From the NCBI GenBank assembly GCA_025361205.1, contig JANYAS010000119.1, positions 20,096 to 84,095 on the forward strand: a DNA stretch of 64,000 bases. The letters run 5' to 3'. Of this stretch, positions 9,730-17,999 are shown piece by piece. The notes beneath the pieces are model-generated. The model was not told the DNA's origin and did no database searches. It saw only the letters and a program-made list of their open reading frames with translations. How positions within the stretch are numbered: the stretch's first letter is position 1; each line of letters begins with the position of its first letter. Position numbers and translations under genes: made by a program. The DNA is from Holophagaceae bacterium. GTDB taxonomy: Bacteria > Acidobacteriota > Holophagae > Holophagales > Holophagaceae.

Positions 9730-10911
9730 ATGACTGTCCTTATTGCGCTCCTGCTCTCCGCCTCGATGTCGGTGGGGATTCTGTGCGCGCAAAGCCCAGC
9801 GGCACCCCCCTCGGTCGAGGATCAGCAGAAGGCGCAGGACGAGCGGATCCGGAAGCTTGAAGATGAAGTTCAGACGCTGAAGGCGGCCCTGACCGTTCCG
9901 AAAGCAGAGCCTGTGCAACTGGGCGGGGCAGGGGGCGCTGCGGCGAAGGCCTTCAACCCGGACATCAGCCTGAATGGCGATCTCTTGGGGTCCATCGGGC
10001 ATAACGAGGTTCGCCCCGTGCCCAGCATGGAGATGCACGAGGCGGAGCTGGGCATCCAGTCCGTGATCGATCCCTACTCACGGGGGGACGTGTTCATTTC
10101 CTTCGGTGAGACTGGCGTCAACGTCGAAGAAGCATTTATCACGCTGACGGCCCTACCTGGCGAATTCGTTGCCAGGATCGGCAAGATGCGGGCGGATTTC
10201 GGCAAGGTGAACACCACGCATAACCACGCGTTGGCCTGGACCGATCGCCCCCTGGTGACGGAAAACCTCCTCAACGGCGAAGACGGCATCACCGACATGG
10301 GCCTGTCCATGAGTCGAATCCTGCCTGCGCCAGGGGACCTGTTCCTGGAGGCCACCGGCCAAGTGTTCCGGGGGGATTCGGGTGAACTCTTCAAAGCGAG
10401 CCGGAAGAACGATCTGAGTATCGTGGGCCACCTGCGCGGGTACGAGGACCTGACCGAGAACACCAATCTGGAGCTCGGCTATTCCTACGCCCAGGGGCAC
10501 AACGAGCTGGGCCACGACTTCCTGACGAAGCTCCACGGCATCGACCTGAGCCTGCGATGGAAACCCCTGCGGCGCTCGATCTACAATTCGCTCCTGTGGC
10601 GCAGCGAGTTTGTGTGGAGCCAGCGCGACCAGCTGCCGGTGCGGGAACGGGCCTTCGGCCTGTACTCCAGCCTCGAATACCGGCTGGACCAGCGCTGGAC
10701 CGTGGGAGGCCGATTCGACTGGTCCGAGCGCGCGACCCTGGCAAGCCAGGTTGACCGCGGCGGTTCCGCGATCCTCACCTACTGGATGAGCGAATTCAGC
10801 CAGGCTCGCGGCCAGTACCGCTTCACCCGGTACGATGGCAACCGGAGCGGAAACGAAATCCGGCTCCAGCTCCTCTTCGTGATGGGAGCACACGGTGCGC
10901 ATCCCTTCTGA
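9730..10911 (+). CDS. porin-like outer membrane protein with N-terminal coiled-coil
   Basis: Signal peptide, coiled coil DQQKAQDERIRKLEDEVQTLKAAL, beta-rich body; adjacent to metal ABC genes. Confidence 0.65.
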   Translation: MTVLIALLLSASMSVGILCAQSPAAPPSVEDQQKAQDERIRKLEDEVQTLKAALTVPKAEPVQLGGAGGAAAKAFNPDISLNGDLLGSIGHNEVRPVPSMEMHEAELGIQSVIDPYSRGDVFISFGETGVNVEEAFITLTALPGEFVARIGKMRADFGKVNTTHNHALAWTDRPLVTENLLNGEDGITDMGLSMSRILPAPGDLFLEATGQVFRGDSGELFKASRKNDLSIVGHLRGYEDLTENTNLELGYSYAQGHNELGHDFLTKLHGIDLSLRWKPLRRSIYNSLLWRSEFVWSQRDQLPVRERAFGLYSSLEYRLDQRWTVGGRFDWSERATLASQVDRGGSAILTYWMSEFSQARGQYRFTRYDGNRSGNEIRLQLLFVMGAHGAHPF

Positions 10912-10987
10912 ATGCCAGCGACTGAGTCCTTCCTGCCACTGATTCACCCCAACCTTTATCCATGACGGCTCACCCCTGGGGGACCTG

Positions 10988-11944
10988 ATGAAGCGCCTTA
11001 CGAACTGCAGACGATCTGGCCGCACGCTGCTCGCCCTGGTGGCGGCCCTCCTACTGTCCCTGATCGCCTCCCAACCCGCGATGGCCGCCGGGAAGATCAA
11101 CATCGTGACCTCCACCAGTGATCTCGCCTCGCTCACCAGCGAGGTTGGGGGTGATCGTGTGAGCGTGATCGCCATCGCCCGCGGGTACCAGGATTGTCAC
11201 TTCGTGGAGGCGAAGCCGAGCTTCCTCCTGAACCTGCGTAAGGCCGACCTGCTGGTGGTGGTGGGGCTGCAGCTGGAGATCGGTTGGCTCCCGCCCCTGA
11301 TCACCCAGAGCGGCAACCCGAAGATCCAGCCCGCATCGCCGGGCTACTTCGATGCCTCGCAGTTCGCGGAGATCCTGGAAATCCCCACCGCCCAGGTGTC
11401 CAGAGCCATGGGGGATGTCCATCCCCTCGGGAACCCGCACTACTGGCTGGATCCCCAGAACGGGCTGCGGGTCGCGAAGGGTCTCGCCCAAAAATTGTCG
11501 GAGGTCAGCCCTGGGGATGCTCCCTATTTCCGACAGCGTCTCGAGGGTTTCCAGAAACGCTTGGCTGAGGCCGAGAAACGATGGGACGAGCAGATGAAGC
11601 CGTACCGTGGCCGGAAGATCATCACCTACCACCAGTCCTGGCCCAATTTCGTGAAGCGGTTTGGCCTGCAAGTGGCGGATTATGTCGAGCCGCGGCCAGG
11701 GATCCCCCCGAGCCCGGCCCACGTAGTGGAATTGATCGCCTTGATGAAGCGCCAGAACGTGAAGCTGATCCTGGTCGAGCCGTACTTCGACCTGAAGACG
11801 CCCCAGAGCGTGGCCAGGGAGACCGGCGGCCAGGTGGTCGTACTCATGCCCTCCGTGGGCGGGAATCCGGAAACTGGGGACTACATCAAGCTGTTTGACT
11901 ACGATATCAACCAGCTCGTAAACGCCTTCCAGCAGACCCGATAG
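10988..11944 (+). CDS. metal (Zn/Mn-type) ABC transporter substrate-binding protein
   Basis: INIVTSTSDLASLTSEVGGDRVSVIAIARGYQDCHFVEAKPSFLLNLRKADLLVVVG...DVHPLGNPHYWLDPQNGLRVAK...ITYHQSWPNFVKRFGL. Confidence 0.9.
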   Translation: MKRLTNCRRSGRTLLALVAALLLSLIASQPAMAAGKINIVTSTSDLASLTSEVGGDRVSVIAIARGYQDCHFVEAKPSFLLNLRKADLLVVVGLQLEIGWLPPLITQSGNPKIQPASPGYFDASQFAEILEIPTAQVSRAMGDVHPLGNPHYWLDPQNGLRVAKGLAQKLSEVSPGDAPYFRQRLEGFQKRLAEAEKRWDEQMKPYRGRKIITYHQSWPNFVKRFGLQVADYVEPRPGIPPSPAHVVELIALMKRQNVKLILVEPYFDLKTPQSVARETGGQVVVLMPSVGGNPETGDYIKLFDYDINQLVNAFQQTR

Positions 11945-11972
11945 AACGATTCACCGAAGGGACTGAAGACTC

Positions 11973-12857
11973 ATGGATATTTTCCTTTTCCTGCTGGCCC
12001 CCCTCGCCGCAAGCCTGATTCTCACGGGCATCCACGCCTACCTGGGCGTGCACGTGGTGGAGCGTGGCGTCATTTTTGTGGATCTCGCCTTGGCGCAGAT
12101 CGCCGCCCTGGGTGCCATCGTGGCCCTCATCATGGGCATGGATCCCCATGGGGGTTCGGCCTATTGGATCAGCCTCGGGTTCACCTTCCTGGGTGCGTTC
12201 ATATTCTCCATGGCGAAGTCCAAGCGGTCCCACATTCCCCAAGAGGCCTTCATCGGCATCGCCTACGCGGTGGCCTCGGCCGCAGCGATCCTGGCCATGA
12301 GCAAGGCCACCGGAGAGACCGAGCACCTGAAGGACATGCTGGTGGGCAACATCCTGGCGGTGTCCTGGAAGGAAGTGGCGCGGACGGCCGTGCTCTATGG
12401 CGTGATCGGGGCGTTCCACTACATCTTCCGGAAGCGGTTCCTGTTGATCTCGATGAATCCGAAAGAGGCGGAGGCCCAGGGGATTTCGGTCCGGTTCTGG
12501 GATTTCCTGTTCTACGCTTCCTTCGGCCTGGTGGTCACGTCTAGCGTGGCCATCGCGGGCGTCCTGCTGGTGTTCTGCTACCTGATCGTGCCCTCGGTGG
12601 GGGCGATGCTGTTCACCGACCGGATCGGTCCGCGCCTGACCATCGGGTGGCTGATGGGAACCCTGGTTTCCGCCCTGGGTGTGTGGCTGTCCGTCAAGCT
12701 GGACACACCGACCGGGCCGATGATCGTCTGCACCTTCGGCGGCGTCCTGGTCCTGATGTTCCTGGTGCATCTGATCATCTACCACAAACGGGGGAACGCC
12801 GAGAAGCACCAGCTGCATGGGGCCGGAGACCGGGCCTACGAGTCGGAAGCCAAATAG
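11973..12857 (+). CDS. metal ABC transporter permease (ZnuB/MntB family)
   Basis: Multi-TM; GIHAYLGVHVVERGVIFVDLALAQIAALGA. Confidence 0.9.
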   Translation: MDIFLFLLAPLAASLILTGIHAYLGVHVVERGVIFVDLALAQIAALGAIVALIMGMDPHGGSAYWISLGFTFLGAFIFSMAKSKRSHIPQEAFIGIAYAVASAAAILAMSKATGETEHLKDMLVGNILAVSWKEVARTAVLYGVIGAFHYIFRKRFLLISMNPKEAEAQGISVRFWDFLFYASFGLVVTSSVAIAGVLLVFCYLIVPSVGAMLFTDRIGPRLTIGWLMGTLVSALGVWLSVKLDTPTGPMIVCTFGGVLVLMFLVHLIIYHKRGNAEKHQLHGAGDRAYESEAK

Positions 12858-12888
12858 CCCGTCTCTCCAGTTGTGATTAAAATCATAC

Positions 12889-12903
12889 TGAGACTCGATC
12901 TCA
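12889..12903. promoter_or_regulatory. TGAGACTCGATCTCA dyad, candidate Fur-family operator
   Basis: TGAGA/TCTCA arms; 13/15 match to 15575-15589 (reverse complement); preceded by TGATTAAAATCA dyad at 12874-12885. Confidence 0.55.
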
Positions 12904-12978
12904 TTACATTACGCTGATCTCCAGACTGGACTGCCAACTCCTCCAGAGGAGCGGCGGTACCGTCGTAAAGGAGGTCCG

Positions 12979-13134
12979 ATGATTCGTGTCCGAGGTTCCG
13001 TGGAAGCCTTCAGGGCCCTTCTGGGGTGGGCCGCCCTTGCGTCAGTCCGGGAACAGCCGCAACCCCTGGGGGAGGGCGGGGAGGCCACCGAGGCGGCCGC
13101 AGCCATGATCCGCGGGGGGCTCGATGCCAAATGA
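12979..13134 (+). CDS. 51-aa hypothetical protein leading the HemS-like/ferritin operon
   Basis: ATG after AAAGGAGGTCCG; MIRVRGSVEAFRALLGWAALASVREQPQPLGEGGEATEAAAAMIRGGLDAK; overlaps next ATG by 11 nt; absent from ORF track. Confidence 0.6.
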   Translation: MIRVRGSVEAFRALLGWAALASVREQPQPLGEGGEATEAAAAMIRGGLDAK

Positions 13135-14134
13135 ACAGGCGTGGATCGCCTCCTTCACAGGGGGGCCCGGACGGGCCCAGGGGGGGGCCTCCGATCTGGA
13201 GGCCCTGTCCGCTCGCGACGATGTCCGACTCATGCCCATGTATCACGACGCCCACCGCCTCCTTGACGATTTACCCTCCCTGGGGCGTGTGGACTACACC
13301 ACTCGGAACGCCAGTGTCACCTGTACCCGGCGTGAGGCAGTGCGGACGGTTCTGCCGCTGGGGGAAGGCACCACGGTTTTTGGCGATGCCGACGGCTTGC
13401 GCTGGCTGGAATCCTCCTGGTGCCACACGGTGGCCGTCCTCAGCCGGGGCGCGGACTTCACGGCTACGCCGCCTTGCCTCCTTCTGTTTGGGGAAAGCGG
13501 GGATCTTGCCCATCAGGTTACGCTTCCGGATCCGGCGGCCTGGGAGGCCTTCATCACCCTGGTCCAGCGCCACCATTGTTGCGGGAGTTGCCTGCGGCAA
13601 CGGACGGTGGCACCTGGATCCGGAACCGCCGCGGATTGTCCGGTCTGGATGCTGCGGGAAGCCTGGAGCAGTGCCGGGTCGGAACGGGACCTGGAGGTCC
13701 GGCTGGAAAGACTCGGACTAAATCGCCTCCTCGCTTTGCGCAGCCTGGAGGGGTTGTACACCTCACCCCTCTCGGCCCAGGACCTGGCGACCTTCCTCAA
13801 GGGGCTGGCTGCGTCAGCCCTTCCCGTCCATGTGCAGCTCGGGAACCGGCACTGCACCCAGGTGCTGGAATCCCCCCTGGAAGGACTGAGCTTCGGGTCC
13901 GGGGAATGGGAGCTCCGGATGGCCCAGGCGACCCTTCGGCTCGATCCTTCCCGGATGGACAGCATCTGGTCGGTGGCGCAGCCCGTTCCCGGGGGGGAGC
14001 GGCATCGCGTCGAGTGCTATGACGCCGCCGGGGAGCGGGTGCTGACCCTCTCCCGTCCCCACGATCCAAGCCCCCTGGTCCACCTGGGATGGCAACGGCT
14101 GACCAGCCTTCTTGATGAAGGGAAGTCTGTCTGA
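13124..14134 (+). CDS. divergent HemS/HmuS-like heme utilisation protein
   Basis: C-terminal LGNRHCTQVLESPLEGLSF...LRLDPSRMDSIWSVAQPVPGGERHRVECYDAAGERVLTLS resembles HmuS 'GNRGCIQIHTGPV...W.VRKPT..G.V.S.E.FD..G'. Confidence 0.6.
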   Translation: MPNEQAWIASFTGGPGRAQGGASDLEALSARDDVRLMPMYHDAHRLLDDLPSLGRVDYTTRNASVTCTRREAVRTVLPLGEGTTVFGDADGLRWLESSWCHTVAVLSRGADFTATPPCLLLFGESGDLAHQVTLPDPAAWEAFITLVQRHHCCGSCLRQRTVAPGSGTAADCPVWMLREAWSSAGSERDLEVRLERLGLNRLLALRSLEGLYTSPLSAQDLATFLKGLAASALPVHVQLGNRHCTQVLESPLEGLSFGSGEWELRMAQATLRLDPSRMDSIWSVAQPVPGGERHRVECYDAAGERVLTLSRPHDPSPLVHLGWQRLTSLLDEGKSV

Positions 14135-14183
14135 CAGGGGCTTGCGACCGGCGCTAGACTGCCCTTCTACCAAGGAGGTCCCC

Positions 14184-14669
14184 GTGATCAGCAAGACCAT
14201 GCAGGACGCGTTGAATGCCCAGATCAATCTGGAGCAATACTCGGCCCAGCTCTACCTCGCCATGAGCGCCCATTGCACGGGGAAGAGTTTCAAGGGTTTC
14301 GCCCACTGGCTGACGGTGCAAGCTTCGGAAGAGACGGCCCACGCCGCCAAGCTCATCGGCTTCGTGTTGGACCGCGGGGGATGGTTGGAACTGCAGGTCA
14401 TCGCCGCGCCTCCCACGGACTTTGGGGGTGTGATCCAGGTCTTCGAGGGAGTCCTGGCCCACGAGAAGTCCATCACGGGGCGGATCAGCGCTTTATTCGA
14501 GCAGGCACGCAATGAGAAGGACCATGCCAGCGAAATCGCCCTCCAGTGGTACGTCACCGAGCAGGTGGAGGAAGAGTCCCGGGTGGGTGAGATCGTGGAC
14601 CACCTCCACGCCGTGGGCGACCAGGGGGGTGGGATCTGGTACCTAGATTCAAAAATGGGCAAACGCTGA
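14184..14669 (+). CDS. ftnA: non-heme ferritin
   Basis: MQDALNAQINLEQYSAQLYLAMSAHCTGKSFKGFAHWLTVQASEETAHAAKLIGFVLDRGG...QWYVTEQVEEE; GTG with AAGGAGG. Confidence 0.92.
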   Translation: MISKTMQDALNAQINLEQYSAQLYLAMSAHCTGKSFKGFAHWLTVQASEETAHAAKLIGFVLDRGGWLELQVIAAPPTDFGGVIQVFEGVLAHEKSITGRISALFEQARNEKDHASEIALQWYVTEQVEEESRVGEIVDHLHAVGDQGGGIWYLDSKMGKR

Positions 14670-14681
14670 GTTTTTTCTATA

Positions 14682-14718
14682 CACGGAAAGGGCCGCCTTT
14701 TTGGCGGCCCTTTCCGTG
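14682..14718. terminator. strong hairpin between convergent genes (terminator-like)
   Basis: CACGGAAAGGGCCGCC-TTTTT-GGCGGCCCTTTCCGTG, perfect 16-bp stem; no clear flanking U-tract. Confidence 0.6.
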
Positions 14719-14729
14719 CAGGCAACGAG

Positions 14730-15569
14730 TTACTTCTTCTTACCAAACGGATGTTCAAAGCTGAGGTAGAGGAAGATGGCCTTTTCACCGCGGCTAGCGC
14801 CCACGCCGATGGGCACGGCAATGCCCGGGACGACCTGGAGGCCGCTGGGGAAGTTGTAGGCCCAGCGGATGCCCGGGCTGAGATAGGTGGCGCTCTGGCG
14901 CTGGGTCTGGTCAGGGCCTGTCACCGCCTGCGAACGGGTGTAGACGTATTCGAGCATGACGTTGAAGCGTGAGTTCGCCAGCCAGATGAAGCTCTGGCCC
15001 AGGGTCACGTCCTGAGTGGTGGCCTTTTCGCTGAGGGTATTTTTGGCGTTGGGTGTGCGGGTGGCACCGAGATTGGTATGGGCGACGAGGGTGTCACCGA
15101 GCACCCAACTCACGGGGAGCATGACCTGAATCCCGGTGGCCCCGCGACCGTAGCCCTGCTTTTCGTCCCCGGTGGGCAGAAGCAGGGTGAACCGCGGGGC
15201 GATGGCCACCTTCGCCTCACCGTCTCCCAGCAACTGGTAACGGTAGTTCAGGGCCACATCCCCGAAGGCCTGCTTGCCGTCCAGGGAGGCGTCCAGGCGC
15301 TGCCAGGGCAGGGTGAAGCTGAACTGATGCTGCAGTCCTCCCACGGGCCATTCCTGGGTGAAGGTGTAGATCCAGTCCTTAGACTCCTGATAGCGGGTGA
15401 AGGTGCTGATGTGCTGCACGACTCCCTCTTCCTGGTTGTAGGCCTCCTCCACAAGGAAGGAGTTGTCCTGAATGGGGGCGTCCTTCTTCTCTTGGGCCGA
15501 CAGGCTGGTCGCCAAGAGGAAGAGGGCGGGAAGGAGGTGCCGGAGGGGGGAGGGGGTGAGTGTTTTCAT
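14730..15569 (-). CDS. outer membrane transporter-like beta-barrel protein
   Basis: Signal peptide MKTLTPSPLRHLLPALFLLATSLSAQ; beta-rich; candidate Fur-like motif just upstream. Confidence 0.65.
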   Translation of the reverse strand: MKTLTPSPLRHLLPALFLLATSLSAQEKKDAPIQDNSFLVEEAYNQEEGVVQHISTFTRYQESKDWIYTFTQEWPVGGLQHQFSFTLPWQRLDASLDGKQAFGDVALNYRYQLLGDGEAKVAIAPRFTLLLPTGDEKQGYGRGATGIQVMLPVSWVLGDTLVAHTNLGATRTPNAKNTLSEKATTQDVTLGQSFIWLANSRFNVMLEYVYTRSQAVTGPDQTQRQSATYLSPGIRWAYNFPSGLQVVPGIAVPIGVGASRGEKAIFLYLSFEHPFGKKK

Positions 15570-15574
15570 GAAAT

Positions 15575-15589
15575 TGATATTGAGTCTCA
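15575..15589. promoter_or_regulatory. TGATATTGAGTCTCA (rc TGAGACTCAATATCA), candidate Fur-family operator
   Basis: 13/15 match to 12889-12903; lies 5 bp upstream of the minus-strand start at 15569. Confidence 0.55.
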
Positions 15590-15790
15590 TCAGTGATTCA
15601 TTCAATACCTTGTGGTTGAGAAGTGATTTCTATCACGTGAGCCTGCAGTCTCAGCGCCGGCGATGGCTACCTCGACTATCGAGAATAAAGGGTGCGCTTG
15701 ATTTCGCGAAGGAAGGGGCCAGGGAAGGGCAGGCAGGGCCGGGATACTAAGTGATACGATGGTTCGTCATTTCGACCCGTTGGAGACTCC

Positions 15791-17872
15791 ATGAAATCTC
15801 GTTCCCTGGCCCTTTCCTTCCTGGCCCTCGCCTTGGCCGGCACCTCCCTCCGTGCCGAAGAAGGCATGTGGACCTTCGAAAACCTGCCCACGAAGAAGAT
15901 CCAGGCCACCTATGGCTGGGCTCCGGACCAGGCTTGGCTGGACCACGTGCGCCTCTCGTCCCTGCGCTTTCCCGGCGGGTCCGGCTCCTTCGTGAGCAAG
16001 GACGGCCTGGTCCTCACCAACCACCATGTGGGCCGGGGCTGGATCCAGCGCGTGAGCAGCAAGGACGTTGATTACGTGAAGAACGGCTTCGCGGCAACCA
16101 CCCGCGAGCAGGAGATCAAGGTGCCCGGCCTCGAGCTGATGACGCTCATGGCCATGGAGGACATCACCGCCCGCCTGAACAAGGCAATCAAGCCCGGCAC
16201 GCCCGAAAAGGATGCCCTGAAGGCCCGCGAGACCGAGATCGAGAAGATCAAGAAGGAGCTGCAGGAGAAGAGCGGCCTCACCTGCGAGCACGTCACCCTC
16301 TATCAAGGCGGCGAGCACTGGATCTACAGCTACAAGAAGCACACGGATGTGCGCCTGGTCTTCGCGCCCGAGCAGCAGATCGCCTTCTTCGGCGGAGACT
16401 TCGATAACTTCACCTTCCCTCGCCACAACCTGGACTTCTCGATGTTCCGCGTCTACGAGGACGGGAAGCCCTATCAGCCCAAGGAGTTCCTCCGCTGGAC
16501 ACAGACCGGCCTCGAGGCGGGCGATCTCACCTTCGTGACCGGCCACCCCGGCCGCACCAACCGCCAGGACACCCTGGCCCAGATGATCTACTCTCGCGAC
16601 TTCGCCATCCCCATGCGCCTCAAGGCCATGGAGCGCCGGAAGGACGCCCTGGTGGAATACGCCAAGCTCTCACCCGAAGCCTCCCGCCAGGTCAACACCC
16701 AGATCTTCGGCATCGAGAACGGCATCAAGGCCACTACCGGCTACTGGTCCGGCCTGAAGGACAAGGAGGCCATGGCCCGCATCGAGGCCGCCGAAAAGGA
16801 CCTCCGCGCGAAGGTGGCCAAGGATCCCAAGCTGACCGCTTCCGCCGGGGAGAGCTGGGCGAAGATCGAACAGGCAACCCTGGTGGCCAAGGGCATGGCC
16901 AAGGAGAGCATGAACATCGGTACCGCCGGTTCCACCCTGCTGGGTTACGCCCTGGCACTGGTGCGGGTGGCGGATGAGGAAGCCCTGCCCAGCGAGAAGC
17001 GCCTGCCCGAGTACAGCGACGCGAACCTGAAGACCGCCAAGGCCCGCCTGGGCATTCCCGCGCCCTACTACAAGGAGCAGGAAGTCTTCCTGTTCACCAA
17101 GGGCCTGGAGGAGGCCGCCAGGGAACTCGGCCCGCAGCATCCCTACGTGAAGGCCATGCTGGGCGGCAAGCCTGCTGCCGAAGTGGCCAAGGCCGCCGTG
17201 GAGGGCTCCACCCTCAGCGACCCCGAGGTCCGCAAGACCCTGCTGGCCGGAGGCAAGAAGGCCATCGCTGACAGCCGGGATCCGATGATCGCCCTGGCCA
17301 AGAAACTGGATCCCATTGGCCGGCAACTCCGCAAGAAGCAGGAGGAGCAGGTCCAGAGCGTCATCACCGAGCACGGGACCCGCCTTGCCAAGGCCCGCTT
17401 CGCCATCTACGGGAAGAACACCTACCCCGACGCCACCTTCACCCTGCGCCTGTCTTATGGCGCCGTGGCCGGGTACAAGGCCAACGGCACCCTGATCCAG
17501 CCCTTCACCACCTTCGGCGGTCTCTTCGACCGCTACGACGGCTGGGGCGGCAACACAGCCAAGGCCCACGACGGCGCCTGGACCTTGCCCCAGCGCTGGG
17601 TGGACAAGCGCGGCACCCTGAACCCCTCGGTGCCGTTCAATTTCGCTCACAAGGTGGACATCATCGGCGGCAACTCCGGCTCGCCCGTGATCGACAAGAA
17701 GGGCGAACTGGTGGGCCTGATCTTCGATGGCAACATCGAAAGCCTGCCTGGCAACTACTTCTACGATGAGGCCGTGAACCGCGGCGTCTCCGTGGATGCC
17801 CGCGCCATCACTCATGCTCTCGACAAGGTCTATGGCGCGAGTTCACTCGTTGCTGAGCTAACCGGGAAATAA
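15791..17872 (+). CDS. S46 family dipeptidyl-peptidase (DPP7/DPP11-like)
   Basis: EEGMWTFENLP...GSGSFVSKDGLVLTNHHVGRG...GGNSGSPVIDKKGELVGLIFDGN. Confidence 0.93.
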   Translation: MKSRSLALSFLALALAGTSLRAEEGMWTFENLPTKKIQATYGWAPDQAWLDHVRLSSLRFPGGSGSFVSKDGLVLTNHHVGRGWIQRVSSKDVDYVKNGFAATTREQEIKVPGLELMTLMAMEDITARLNKAIKPGTPEKDALKARETEIEKIKKELQEKSGLTCEHVTLYQGGEHWIYSYKKHTDVRLVFAPEQQIAFFGGDFDNFTFPRHNLDFSMFRVYEDGKPYQPKEFLRWTQTGLEAGDLTFVTGHPGRTNRQDTLAQMIYSRDFAIPMRLKAMERRKDALVEYAKLSPEASRQVNTQIFGIENGIKATTGYWSGLKDKEAMARIEAAEKDLRAKVAKDPKLTASAGESWAKIEQATLVAKGMAKESMNIGTAGSTLLGYALALVRVADEEALPSEKRLPEYSDANLKTAKARLGIPAPYYKEQEVFLFTKGLEEAARELGPQHPYVKAMLGGKPAAEVAKAAVEGSTLSDPEVRKTLLAGGKKAIADSRDPMIALAKKLDPIGRQLRKKQEEQVQSVITEHGTRLAKARFAIYGKNTYPDATFTLRLSYGAVAGYKANGTLIQPFTTFGGLFDRYDGWGGNTAKAHDGAWTLPQRWVDKRGTLNPSVPFNFAHKVDIIGGNSGSPVIDKKGELVGLIFDGNIESLPGNYFYDEAVNRGVSVDARAITHALDKVYGASSLVAELTGK

Positions 17873-17886
17873 AGAAGAACTTTTTT

Positions 17887-17970
17887 AACCGCAGATGACG
17901 CAGATTGCGCAGATGAAAAGACCTGTTCGCTAAATGGTTCTTATCTGCGTTATCTGCGACATCTGCGGTT
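17887..17970. repeat. 9-nt-periodic hairpin element, CGCAGATGA family, copy A
   Basis: AACCGCAGATGACGCAGATTGCGCAGAT (17887-17914) vs rc of 17943-17970, 25/28. Confidence 0.85.
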
Positions 17971-17999
17971 TCATCTTTGAGTCCTCTTCTGGAGTCGTT

